NCBI GenBank assembly: GCA_049606855.1 | Contig: JBMYVY010000009.1 | Location: 21,930-85,929 of the forward strand | Direction: 5' to 3' | From: JBELHR01 sp049606855 | Lineage (GTDB): Bacteria; Bacteroidota; Bacteroidia; Flavobacteriales; Flavobacteriaceae | Length of the DNA: 64,000 nucleotides | Shown here: positions 8,275 to 16,886 of the stretch, piece by piece | Layout: each line of letters opens with the position of its first letter | Position numbering within the stretch: the first letter of the stretch is position 1 | The notes under the pieces: model-generated | Told to the model about the DNA's origin: nothing | Databases searched by the model: none | The model's input: only the letters and a program-made list of their open reading frames with translations | Program-made: the position numbers and the translations under genes

Positions 8275-9710
8275 TTTCGTTTAAGACCTGCTATTTTAGT
8301 GAAAAATGTTCTAAATGGTTTCAAGTAATTGTCTAAGTTAAATACACCCTTATCCTTTGCAGCCCTTCTGGTTAATAATAATCCTGCAGGTAAAAGGATT
8401 AATGTGGAAAGCCAAGCTCCAAACACGGCAGGAATTGAACTTTCTTCGACCAAATTTTTTCCAAATGTGTTTATTAAATAATAGATGACAAAAATAACGA
8501 TTGCCATAATCATCGGCAAACCAAATCCCCCTTTTCTAATCAAGGAGCCAAGTGGGGCACCGATAAAAAATAATACGAGACACGAGAGTGAAAAAGCTAC
8601 TCGATGGAAATATTCGTAATCAAAATTATTTAGGTTTTTTCTACGTTGCCTGTAGTTGTTCTTATAACCGTCCATTATACGAATCCCATTGCTTACAGAA
8701 TTCAGCGCATTATCTAAGATGATAACTTGATTGGCTACGTCAAAATTATTTAAGACTTCCGGTGCAAGTTCAACTGTAAGGGTGTCAGGTTTTGGTTTAA
8801 GATCATCTCCTTTTGTTTCGGCAAGGATATTTCTCGCTTTAGCTTCCAAAAAGTCATTATAGGCCAATTTTAAAGTATCACGCTCCTGGTCTAATTGTTG
8901 AAGGCTAAACATGGTATGACTATTTTTCCAAGTTTCACTTTCTAAATTATCATCGTTCAGGCTAGAAATATCAATATTTACTCTGTAGATATCAAAATTT
9001 GCCTGAGAAGAAGGCATTTTCTTTTTTTCTTGAAAGGAGGCCTTAGGGTTGTAATGAGCTTCAAAATAGTTTCCATTTTCCAACTCAAGAGTCATATATC
9101 TTGAGCCATTTTCTGAAAGAATTTTACCGTGTTCAGCAGTAATAATTTTATTGTTTTCTCTATTACCACTCAGATCATAGATCAGTACATTGTCTAATAG
9201 GTTTTCCTCCTCACCATATTTTCGATCAAATTTGATCATGTAGTTTGGAATCTCTGTATTGAAGACCCCTTCGATAAGTGCAACAGAAGGCTTCTTCTTT
9301 TTAATATTTAAAAGAAGATTTTTTTGCTTTAGGGAGGCATATGGAAAGACGTTGTTAAGGAATACAAAATTCACTGCACTCAAAACAAGCACCATTATAG
9401 TTAAAGGTCTTAATATTCTGAGTAAAGAAACTCCTGCAGATTTGGTTGCTGCAAATTCATAATTCTCAGAAAAATTCCCCATTGCCATTATTGACGATAA
9501 CAAAACTCCTACTGGAAGGGCAGTTGGGGTTAGGGTCAGGGTGGAATAGAATAAAAACCTTAGAATGAAAATAAAATCAATTCCCTTACCAGCAATGTCA
9601 TCGAAAGCCATCCAAAGTAATTGCATTACAAATACAAAAAGGACAACAAAAAAGGTTGCAAAAAAAGGGAGTAAAAAACTCTTTATAATATATCGGTCTA
9701 AGACTTTCAA
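8271..9710 (-). CDS. LptF/LptG (YjgP/YjgQ) family LPS export permease
   Basis: A 479-residue inner-membrane protein with the LptF/LptG layout: three N-terminal membrane segments (near residues 12-35, 50-80 and 98-118), a large periplasmic region of about 230 residues, and three C-terminal membrane segments (about 375-455). The N-terminus MKVLDRYIIKSFLLPF is typical. These permeases extract LPS from the inner membrane with the LptB ATPase and pass it to LptC. It is longer than E. coli LptF/G (about 360) because of the periplasmic insertion, common in Bacteroidota. LptF cannot be separated from LptG here. It sits between a LolA-like gene and ribBA on the same strand. Confidence 0.88.
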   Translation of the reverse strand: MKVLDRYIIKSFLLPFFATFFVVLFVFVMQLLWMAFDDIAGKGIDFIFILRFLFYSTLTLTPTALPVGVLLSSIMAMGNFSENYEFAATKSAGVSLLRILRPLTIMVLVLSAVNFVFLNNVFPYASLKQKNLLLNIKKKKPSVALIEGVFNTEIPNYMIKFDRKYGEEENLLDNVLIYDLSGNRENNKIITAEHGKILSENGSRYMTLELENGNYFEAHYNPKASFQEKKKMPSSQANFDIYRVNIDISSLNDDNLESETWKNSHTMFSLQQLDQERDTLKLAYNDFLEAKARNILAETKGDDLKPKPDTLTVELAPEVLNNFDVANQVIILDNALNSVSNGIRIMDGYKNNYRQRRKNLNNFDYEYFHRVAFSLSCLVLFFIGAPLGSLIRKGGFGLPMIMAIVIFVIYYLINTFGKNLVEESSIPAVFGAWLSTLILLPAGLLLTRRAAKDKGVFNLDNYLKPFRTFFTKIAGLKRK

Positions 9711-9717
9711 TTTTTAA

Positions 9718-10362
9718 TTATTCAGTGTCGTTAATGATATAATCAAGCTCTTCGTAACGAGCTCTGTCAAAAGTGAATAATTCATCACTCAAATCTTCAT
9801 TATTGATAAATGAAGTTATTTTGAATGTTGTCACAACACCGTCTTTTCCTGTTTCAATAAGTTTATAGATTTGATTTTTATCAATATCAATTCCGAGAAG
9901 CATTGAGCCTAATTCTGAATTACTGTCAATAGGAATCAATTGGATGAATTGAATGTTTTTTCCATCCTCCGCCATCGCTATGTCCCATTTATAGGTATAG
10001 CCCTCTTTATAAAAACTCAATAGTTTTGTGGGAGTCATTACTCCGTCATCATCCATATTGCCTTCGGTAATATTTATTTCTTCATCATCAGGAATAATAA
10101 CAATGGTTTGACTTCCGTCATAGATAAATTCTGAACCCAAAAACTCAATATGGTATTTGTCTCCTTTTAGGTAGGCAGTACCGTTTGTTTCTTGATGAAC
10201 CCCTTCAGCTTCATTGTCTAGACTGTAATCAAACTCTAGACTCATCGTAGTATACGAGGCGATTTCTGCCGAAACTTTATCCAATAAATTTTTTGATTTA
10301 TCTTGGGCGTTTACACTGACTATGCCAGCAAATAAAACGATGGTGTAAAGAATTTTCTTCAT
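9718..10362 (-). CDS. LolA-like outer-membrane lipoprotein carrier
   Basis: A 214-residue periplasmic protein: signal peptide MKKILYTIVLFAGIVSVNAQ followed by a LolA/LppX-type half-barrel (features such as GTAYLKGDKYHIEF and KLLSFYKEGYTY). LolA carries lipoproteins from LolCDE at the inner membrane to the outer membrane. The start at 10362 lies one base after the ftsK stop; a start at 10380 would overlap ftsK but gives a poorer signal peptide. The order ftsK-lolA-lptF is common in Bacteroidota and groups envelope assembly with division. A lolD-like ATPase lies far away at 52.8 kb. Confidence 0.82.
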   Translation of the reverse strand: MKKILYTIVLFAGIVSVNAQDKSKNLLDKVSAEIASYTTMSLEFDYSLDNEAEGVHQETNGTAYLKGDKYHIEFLGSEFIYDGSQTIVIIPDDEEINITEGNMDDDGVMTPTKLLSFYKEGYTYKWDIAMAEDGKNIQFIQLIPIDSNSELGSMLLGIDIDKNQIYKLIETGKDGVVTTFKITSFINNEDLSDELFTFDRARYEELDYIINDTE

Positions 10363-10363
10363 G

Positions 10364-12730
10364 TTAGTTTGTTTTCTCATTTTCTAATAATTGATCAAGA
10401 GCCATTAGGTCTGAAACCAGAACCTGTCTCGCCTTGCTACCTTCAAAAGGACCGACAATCCCTGCAGCTTCAAGTTGATCAATCAATCTTCCTGCTCTAT
10501 TGTATCCTAATTTTAATTTTCTTTGTAGAAGTGAAGCTGAACCTTGTTGTGCTCCAACAATTACCTGAGCCGCATCTACAAATAATTTATCACGGTCATT
10601 AATATCTATATCAAGACTTGTGCCAGCGTCTTCTCCCTCGTATTCTGGTAACTGATAGGCCTCGGGGTATGCTTTTTGAGATCCTATGAAATCCGTGATT
10701 TTTTCAACTTCAGGAGTATCTACAAATGCGCATTGAATACGTGTTATTTCACTTCCCGCCGCGTAGAGCATATCTCCTTTTCCAATTAATTGATCAGCTC
10801 CTGAAGCATCCAAAATAGTTCTTGAGTCGATTTTTGAAGTCACTCTGAAGGCAATCCTAGAAGGGAAGTTTGCTTTGATTAATCCGGTGATTACGTTTAC
10901 AGAAGGTCTTTGAGTTGCAACAATTAAATGAATTCCAATTGCTCTTGCCAGCTGAGCTAAACGCGCAATTGGAGTTTCAACTTCTTTACCAGCAGTCATG
11001 ATGAGATCTGCAAATTCATCGATTACCAATATGATATAAGGTAGAAAGCGATGACCTTCTTCAGGATTAAGCCTTCTTTCTTTAAATTTCTTATTGTATT
11101 CCTTGATGTTTCTCACCATGGCTTTTTTCAAAAGCTCATAACGATCATCCATTTCTATACAAAGTGAATTAAGCGTATTGACAACCTTAGTGGTGTCTGT
11201 AATGATGGCCTCCTCAGTATCGGGGAGTTTTGCTAAATAATGTCGTTCAATTTTATTGAACAGTGTCAATTCTACTTTTTTAGGGTCAACTAAGACAAAT
11301 TTAACCTCTGCAGGATGTTTTTTGTATAATAAGGAGCTAAGCACTGCATTTAAACCCACTGATTTTCCTTGACCTGTGGCACCTGCCATAAGCAAATGCG
11401 GCATTTTGGCTAGATCGACGATAAAAGTTTCATTTGAAATGGTTTTTCCCAAAGCCACAGGGAGCTCCATATGAGATTTTTGAAATTTCTCAGATGAAAT
11501 GACAGATCTCATCGAAACTATTGTTGGTTTTCTATTGGGAACTTCAATACCTATTGTTCCTTTCCCAGGTATAGGGGCAATAATTCTAATTCCCAATGCG
11601 GATAGAGATAATGCAATATCGTCCTCAAGGTTTTTGATTTTTGATATTCTTACTCCAGCCTCCGGAACAATTTCATATAAGGTAACGGTTGGTCCAACTG
11701 TGGCCTTAATCTGGGCAATTCCAATTTTATAATTGTTAAGGGTTTCAACAATTTTATTTTTATTGATTTCTAATTCCGATTGATCAACGGAAATAGATTC
11801 TTTGTAATCTTTAAGCAGGTTTAGTGTAGGGAATTTAAATTGACTCAATTCTAAAGTCGGGTCAAACTCTCCAAAGTTTTCCACTAACTTATTCGATTGA
11901 TTTTCTGTCACATGTTTTTCTTCTGCCACCTTGGTCAAATCAATTTCAACTTCCTCCTCAACGATTTCTGGAGCAGTTTCCTTAACCTTAGGGGGATTTT
12001 TTGTTGTCGCTGAAAAGTTAGAAATGGTAGGTTGCAAGTCAATTTCTGAAGGTTGAATAATACTTGGTGCAGCTTCCTTCTCATTCAATTCTTTTTCTTC
12101 TTCTAGATTATTTTCTGATTCATTAACTGCGATTTTTGGCTCAATTTTTGGCTTGAGGCTAGTCAGTTTTTTGAATAAATTTTGAAAAAAGTTCAGAATT
12201 GATTTTGAGGTCCACTTGTATTTAATACTTAACTTAATAAGTAATAAACCGACAAGAACAATGGATAAACCTGTTTTGCCAATAAAATGTTGTAGATATA
12301 GGTTTATTTCCAAACCTGATATTCCTGAAAGAATGCTCAAATTTGAGGGTAAAAAACCACAAACAAGCGACACCCATAAACCATTTAAAATCCCCTTTGT
12401 CCAGAGCCTACTTATGTAGAAACTACTTTTTTCATGAAACAAAGCCAAAGTGGTTTGAAAAAGAATAACTGGAAGTGCAAAAGCTCCAAGTCCAAAGCCA
12501 CGGAATATAAAAAAGTCGCTTACAAAAGCCCCAATTTTCCCTAATAAATTTTTTGCTTCAATAGATCTATCACTAAATGAATTCAGAATACTTTGGTCGT
12601 ATTTCCAAGAAAACAAATAGGAACTAAACGCGAACAATAGAAAAACTCCAAAACAAGCAATTATTACTGCGAATATTACCCTTTTGTTTTGAAACTTATC
12701 TGGATTATTTAGTTTGTTTTTTTTTGCCAT
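10364..12730 (-). CDS. ftsK: DNA translocase FtsK
   Basis: A 788-residue SpoIIIE/FtsK translocase that moves chromosome dimers through the septum at division. It has four N-terminal membrane segments (about 17-40, 70-98, 112-140, 150-170), an acidic Pro/Glu-rich linker (about 190-290), the alpha/beta motor with Walker A GATGQGKS at 450-457 and Walker B ILVIDEFADL near 567-576, and the C-terminal gamma winged-helix domain (about 725-788, with RKLKLGYNRAGRLID). It begins 5 bases after the tpx stop and is followed one base later by the lolA-like gene. Confidence 0.95.
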   Translation of the reverse strand: MAKKNKLNNPDKFQNKRVIFAVIIACFGVFLLFAFSSYLFSWKYDQSILNSFSDRSIEAKNLLGKIGAFVSDFFIFRGFGLGAFALPVILFQTTLALFHEKSSFYISRLWTKGILNGLWVSLVCGFLPSNLSILSGISGLEINLYLQHFIGKTGLSIVLVGLLLIKLSIKYKWTSKSILNFFQNLFKKLTSLKPKIEPKIAVNESENNLEEEKELNEKEAAPSIIQPSEIDLQPTISNFSATTKNPPKVKETAPEIVEEEVEIDLTKVAEEKHVTENQSNKLVENFGEFDPTLELSQFKFPTLNLLKDYKESISVDQSELEINKNKIVETLNNYKIGIAQIKATVGPTVTLYEIVPEAGVRISKIKNLEDDIALSLSALGIRIIAPIPGKGTIGIEVPNRKPTIVSMRSVISSEKFQKSHMELPVALGKTISNETFIVDLAKMPHLLMAGATGQGKSVGLNAVLSSLLYKKHPAEVKFVLVDPKKVELTLFNKIERHYLAKLPDTEEAIITDTTKVVNTLNSLCIEMDDRYELLKKAMVRNIKEYNKKFKERRLNPEEGHRFLPYIILVIDEFADLIMTAGKEVETPIARLAQLARAIGIHLIVATQRPSVNVITGLIKANFPSRIAFRVTSKIDSRTILDASGADQLIGKGDMLYAAGSEITRIQCAFVDTPEVEKITDFIGSQKAYPEAYQLPEYEGEDAGTSLDIDINDRDKLFVDAAQVIVGAQQGSASLLQRKLKLGYNRAGRLIDQLEAAGIVGPFEGSKARQVLVSDLMALDQLLENEKTN

Positions 12731-12735
12731 ATAAA

Positions 12736-13236
12736 TTAAGAAAGTACAGCTATAGCTGCTTCATAATTTGGTTCATTTACTATTTCTGATACTTGTTCAC
12801 TATAAATAACTTTATGTGTTTGGTCTAAAACTAATACACATCTTGAATCTAAATCTTTCAACGGACCATTTGCAAACAACAACCCATAGTCCTTACCAAA
12901 TTGACCCGAAACAAAGTCGGATAAGGTAAATACATTTTCCAAACCTTCGGCTCCACAAAAACGGGCTTGAGCAAAGGGTAAATCTCTTGAAATACATAAA
13001 ACAACCGTATTATCTAATTCGGCAGCTAGTTTATTAAAATTTCTTACAGAGGCAGCACAAGTTCCTGTGTCTAAAGAAGGGAATATATTTAGTATTATTC
13101 GTTTTCCGCTATAATCATTAAGGCTTTTATGGCTCAAATCATTTGCGACTAAGTCAAAATTAGGTGCTTGTGTATTTAATGCTGGTAACTCTCCAGCTGT
13201 TTGAATAGGGTTTCCCTTTAAAGTAATATTTGCCAT
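12736..13236 (-). CDS. tpx: Thiol peroxidase Tpx (2-Cys peroxiredoxin)
   Basis: A 166-residue atypical 2-Cys peroxiredoxin. The peroxidatic Cys60 lies in PSLDTGTC and the resolving Cys94 in RFCGAEG, both at standard Tpx spacing. It reduces hydroperoxides with thioredoxin as electron donor, in the cytoplasm. It heads the leftward run tpx-ftsK-lolA-lptF-ribBA. No exact TAnnTTTG box was found in the 129-base gap before the divergent lactonase gene, although near matches occur there. Confidence 0.95.
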   Translation of the reverse strand: MANITLKGNPIQTAGELPALNTQAPNFDLVANDLSHKSLNDYSGKRIILNIFPSLDTGTCAASVRNFNKLAAELDNTVVLCISRDLPFAQARFCGAEGLENVFTLSDFVSGQFGKDYGLLFANGPLKDLDSRCVLVLDQTHKVIYSEQVSEIVNEPNYEAAIAVLS

Positions 13237-13365
13237 GGCTGTGTTTTTATAAGAGGTAAAGATAAAAAAAAACTAGCGGAAAAAGAGAGATTTTATTCAA
13301 TAGTAGCAATGAAAAAATCGAGGGTTTTAATTAGTATTTTATATATTTCGAATAAATTCAAATTC

Positions 13366-14397
13366 ATGTTAAAACACATTCTTTTTAGCCTAATTATTTT
13401 TTCATTTATGCAACTCAGTAGTCAAAAATTATATGTTGGGACTTACACGAATACTACTTCTAAGGGGATTTATACCCTGGACTTCAATCCTGAAACTGGA
13501 GTGTTGTCTAATGAAGAGTTAATGGTATCCTCGAACAACCCCTCATTTATAAGTTTCGGACGAGATAGGAGTATTTTATATGCGGTGAATGAGGAAGAGC
13601 AAGGAACGATAAGTGTTTTCAAGAGGACAAGTGAAAACGGTGGGTATGAATTGGTTCAAAAACTCTCAACTTATGGAGCCCATCCATGTCATGTTACTTA
13701 TCATGAGGGCTATGTTGCTGTGTCTAATTACAGTGGAGGGAATGTTGCACTTTACCGTGTTGAGAAATCAGGTATTTTAAACCAAAACCCCCAAGTTTTC
13801 GATCAAAATGGAGAAAATGAAAAGTCTCATGCACATTTTTCAATGTTTGTTGAGAATCACCTGATTGTTTCTGATTTGGGAAGAAATACACTTTTTAAGT
13901 ATAAGAAGTCTGATCATGGATTTGAACTTGAAACCGATCATTGGGTAACTTTTGAAGCTAAAGCAGGTCCTCGACATTTTGATATAAGAGATCAGCAAAT
14001 TTATTCCATTACGGAGTATGAGAACACTATTAGTCTTATTAACCAATCGGGACATGTGTTGGAAAAATTAAGTACTTTAAATAAGGATTTTCAAGGGGAT
14101 AGCTATTGTGCAGATATTCATATTTCACCCAATGGATCCTTTGTTTACGGATCAAATCGTGGTGATAACAGCATAGCCTTGTTCACAAGACAATCTAATG
14201 GCCATCTGGAATTTAAAGAAACTTTCGATGTACATGGTGATTGGCCCAGGAATTTTGTGATTGACCCTTCAGGAAAATGGCTCCTGGTTGGGAATCAACG
14301 CTCTAATAATATTACTGTTTTTGCAATCGGTACTGATGGTAGTTTAAGTTTTAAGCAAAATTATGAACTCGGAGCTCCTGTGTGTTTAATCTTTTAA
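13366..14397 (+). CDS. Lactonase family seven-bladed beta-propeller protein (Pgl/YbhE-like)
   Basis: A 343-residue protein with a signal peptide (MLKHILFSLIIFSFMQLSSQ), which sets the start at 13366 rather than 13309. The mature part begins KLYVGTYTNTTSKGIY and has the repeated blades of the 6-phosphogluconolactonase YbhE family, including AHPCHV, PNGSFVYGSNRGDNSIA and WPRNFVIDPSGKWLLVGNQ. Cytoplasmic YbhE opens 6-phosphogluconolactone; because this copy is exported it more likely acts on another lactone or sugar. Its stop codon abuts the stop of the convergent PagL-like gene with no base between. Confidence 0.82.
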   Translation: MLKHILFSLIIFSFMQLSSQKLYVGTYTNTTSKGIYTLDFNPETGVLSNEELMVSSNNPSFISFGRDRSILYAVNEEEQGTISVFKRTSENGGYELVQKLSTYGAHPCHVTYHEGYVAVSNYSGGNVALYRVEKSGILNQNPQVFDQNGENEKSHAHFSMFVENHLIVSDLGRNTLFKYKKSDHGFELETDHWVTFEAKAGPRHFDIRDQQIYSITEYENTISLINQSGHVLEKLSTLNKDFQGDSYCADIHISPNGSFVYGSNRGDNSIALFTRQSNGHLEFKETFDVHGDWPRNFVIDPSGKWLLVGNQRSNNITVFAIGTDGSLSFKQNYELGAPVCLIF

Positions 14398-15570
14398 TTA
14401 CCATTTAAAAGGCCTAACAATTACGCCATATTCAACCCAATCTGCGGCAAAACCATTTTTTGTTTTTAATGCAACTTGAGCTTGTAAATAGGAGTTGATA
14501 CTGTAATTCAATCCTACTCGAGCAAAAACTGGATCTTTTCCTTTGTCATCTCCCAGGTAAGTTCCTAGAGCCGCTCGTATGGCGAATTTCCAAAACATAA
14601 AATCATATCCTGCATGCACTCCGTAAAGCATTTGGTCGTCTGGATATTCGGTCACTAAACTTCCGTCATAGAACCAGTCAAGCCCAGCTGTAATTCCGTG
14701 CATTGTTGAAAATCGATAACGGTAGTCAATAACAAATGAATTTGTCATATAGCGATTTGATGTGCCGGCATCCTCCATGTTTTGCACGGTTCCAACAGCT
14801 TCATTGATGTTTATAGAGCTTTTGTGAAATCTCGTTTGAGCTTTAGTTTCAGGTCTATTGTATCGTGCTTGAAGCAATTCGTGGGTAAAAGGGTTATTAT
14901 TCACCTTTCTTTGATCCGCATTAAAATTATACTTTGCTCCAAAATTTAAACCAAACATATTCAGTCCATAATTAGGCATCGAAGTTCTTCCATTGGAGAA
15001 ATGGGTGAAATCTATTCCATAGGTAAAGTCAAGCTCACGATTCATCCTTAAATATCCGGCAAAATTTACATTAAAATATAAAGCTACTTTGGAGCCAATG
15101 GCATCATTAGTAGGGTTTGTGTCAGGGTTATATGGGATTAAATTATAGGTTAAACCAACCGCAGGGCTCAAAAAAAAGTAATTTCTTTTTCCTGGTCTAT
15201 TGGGACTCATTGGGAAATTCACAAAACCAAATAAAGCATTTGGATTCCCAAATTTTTGCGGATCACCAATATATCCTGAATAGAAACCAACCCCATAAGA
15301 GGCATATCCGTACTGGTTAGCCCAACTTTCTTTATTTGAGGGCTGCCATCCTAGGCGTACTTCAAAACTACCATAGCCCTGATCCAAAAATTCGGAAAGT
15401 GTTTCTCCTGAATAAATATGAAAACCTGAATGAGCTTTAAATTCTAAATACCTAAACCGCCCATAATCTTTATCATCTTTTACACTGTCATATGAAATAG
15501 AATTGACTTTTTTTTGACTATAACTGAGTAATGAAAATAGTGAAAATAGAATGGTAAATGATATTCTCAT
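14398..15570 (-). CDS. Acyloxyacyl hydrolase / PagL-like lipid A 3-O-deacylase
   Basis: A 390-residue outer-membrane beta-barrel with a signal peptide ending SYSQ. The PagL catalytic signature is present: His190 and Ser192 in THFSNG, then MPNYGLN. PagL removes a 3-O acyl chain from lipid A in the outer membrane. The protein is about twice the length of Pseudomonas PagL; after residue about 215 comes an extra region of beta strands that may extend the barrel. The 5' end carries an inverted repeat immediately before the ATG. Enzyme class is fairly sure, substrate position is inferred. Confidence 0.8.
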   Translation of the reverse strand: MRISFTILFSLFSLLSYSQKKVNSISYDSVKDDKDYGRFRYLEFKAHSGFHIYSGETLSEFLDQGYGSFEVRLGWQPSNKESWANQYGYASYGVGFYSGYIGDPQKFGNPNALFGFVNFPMSPNRPGKRNYFFLSPAVGLTYNLIPYNPDTNPTNDAIGSKVALYFNVNFAGYLRMNRELDFTYGIDFTHFSNGRTSMPNYGLNMFGLNFGAKYNFNADQRKVNNNPFTHELLQARYNRPETKAQTRFHKSSININEAVGTVQNMEDAGTSNRYMTNSFVIDYRYRFSTMHGITAGLDWFYDGSLVTEYPDDQMLYGVHAGYDFMFWKFAIRAALGTYLGDDKGKDPVFARVGLNYSINSYLQAQVALKTKNGFAADWVEYGVIVRPFKW

Positions 15571-15571
15571 G

Positions 15572-15594
15572 CTTGGCTAAATTTTTCTGCCAAG
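15572..15594 (-). promoter_or_regulatory. Inverted repeat directly before the PagL-like start codon
   Basis: CTTGGC (15572-15577) and GCCAAG (15589-15594) are complementary arms around an 11-base AT-rich spacer, ending one base before the ATG at 15570. In the mRNA this could fold over the ribosome-binding region, or in DNA it could be a dyad operator. A 6-bp stem is short, so the role is speculative. Confidence 0.3.
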
Positions 15595-15605
15595 TAACAA
15601 AATAT

Positions 15606-16886
15606 TTAATTATTTAGAGCAATTTTATAAGTTTCAATTGCTCTTTTTCTTGATTCTTTCAAGTCGACTAGAGCAGGAGGTCTTAAGCTGTCCCCCAACC
15701 AACGTTGAATGTATATTCTTTTTGGATCGAATTTTTTTGCTTGGCTATCTGGATTGAAAACGCGAAAATAAGGTGATGCGTCACAACCCGTTCCTGCGGA
15801 CCATTGCCAGTTTCCGTTATTTGAGGCAAGTTCAAAATCCAATAATTTTTTTGCAAAATACGCTTCTCCCCATCTCCAATCAATAAGAAGGTTTTTGGTT
15901 AAAAAGCTCGCGCAAACCATCCTCACTCGATTGTGCATAAACCCAGTTTTATTTAATTGCTTCATGCCAGCATCTACAAGATCTATCCCAGTTTCACCGT
16001 TACACCAAGCTTGGAATTCAGAAGGATTGTTTCTCCACGGTATTTTCTCGTATTTTGACTTAAACGAACGATTTACAGTATGGGGAAAATGGTATAAAAT
16101 TTGGATAAAAAATGACCGCCAAATTAATTCTGAAAAATAAATATCATTTTCTTTTGATGCCTGTGTGATTAAAGTTCGGATTCCGATCGTTCCGAAACGT
16201 AAATGAGTACCTACATAAGTTGTGGCATCTCTTGCAGGATCATCTCTGAATTGATCATATTTTTTGATATTGGATAAGGTCACTTCTGGAATACTTATTT
16301 TAGAGGCTAGGATATTGAGTGAAGACTTCGTTGGAAAATCAAACTTCTTTTGAAAGGGCGAATTAATTTTCTTATTACTCTTCTCAATACTAAGTTCGGC
16401 ATCAGCAAAGGCCAATAGCCATTTGTTTTTATAAGGAGTGTAAACTGTGTATGGAGTTCCGTCTTTTTTAAGTATTTCATCTGGATGGAAAAATACATGA
16501 TCCGTAAATGATTTAAATTCGATTGAATGCTCTGTTGCAAGCTCAGAAATACTTGAATCACGCTTTCTCGCATAGGGTTCATAATCTTCATTTAAAAAAA
16601 GGGTCGAACATTCATAAACTGAAAATAATTCCTTAAAAACCTCAAGAGGGTCTCCTTTAAAAACACGTATTCCGCAATGCCCCTTGAAAAGAAGTTCTTT
16701 GTGAATTAATTCTAAGCGCTCATAAATAAAATTGACTCTAGGGTCTTCGTTTGGTAATTCCTCTAAAATATTTTCATCAAAAATAAATATAGGTAGTAGC
16801 GGTGCTTCACTGTCCAATGCTGCTTTCCAAGCGGTATTATCTTCTATTCTTAAATCCCGTCTAAACCAAAAAACATTCAATTTCAT
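15606..16886 (-). CDS. phrB: Deoxyribodipyrimidine photolyase / cryptochrome family
   Basis: A 426-residue protein of the photolyase/cryptochrome family, which uses FAD and light to split pyrimidine dimers. The N-terminal antenna domain starts NVFWFRRDLRIEDN. The FAD domain includes WRSFFIQILYHFP, GMKQLNKTGFMHNRVRM, FLTKNLLIDWRWGE and the end NGNWQWSAGTGCDASPYFR, all hallmarks of CPD photolyases. Length is slightly short of the usual 450-470. The start overlaps the preceding SDR-DUF2867 gene by 4 bases (ATGA), so the two are translationally coupled. Confidence 0.92.
   Translation of the reverse strand: MKLNVFWFRRDLRIEDNTAWKAALDSEAPLLPIFIFDENILEELPNEDPRVNFIYERLELIHKELLFKGHCGIRVFKGDPLEVFKELFSVYECSTLFLNEDYEPYARKRDSSISELATEHSIEFKSFTDHVFFHPDEILKKDGTPYTVYTPYKNKWLLAFADAELSIEKSNKKINSPFQKKFDFPTKSSLNILASKISIPEVTLSNIKKYDQFRDDPARDATTYVGTHLRFGTIGIRTLITQASKENDIYFSELIWRSFFIQILYHFPHTVNRSFKSKYEKIPWRNNPSEFQAWCNGETGIDLVDAGMKQLNKTGFMHNRVRMVCASFLTKNLLIDWRWGEAYFAKKLLDFELASNNGNWQWSAGTGCDASPYFRVFNPDSQAKKFDPKRIYIQRWLGDSLRPPALVDLKESRKRAIETYKIALNN

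Noticed and set aside
15117..15320. Short plus-strand ORFs inside other genes such as this one
   Set aside because: They are antisense shadows of well-supported genes.
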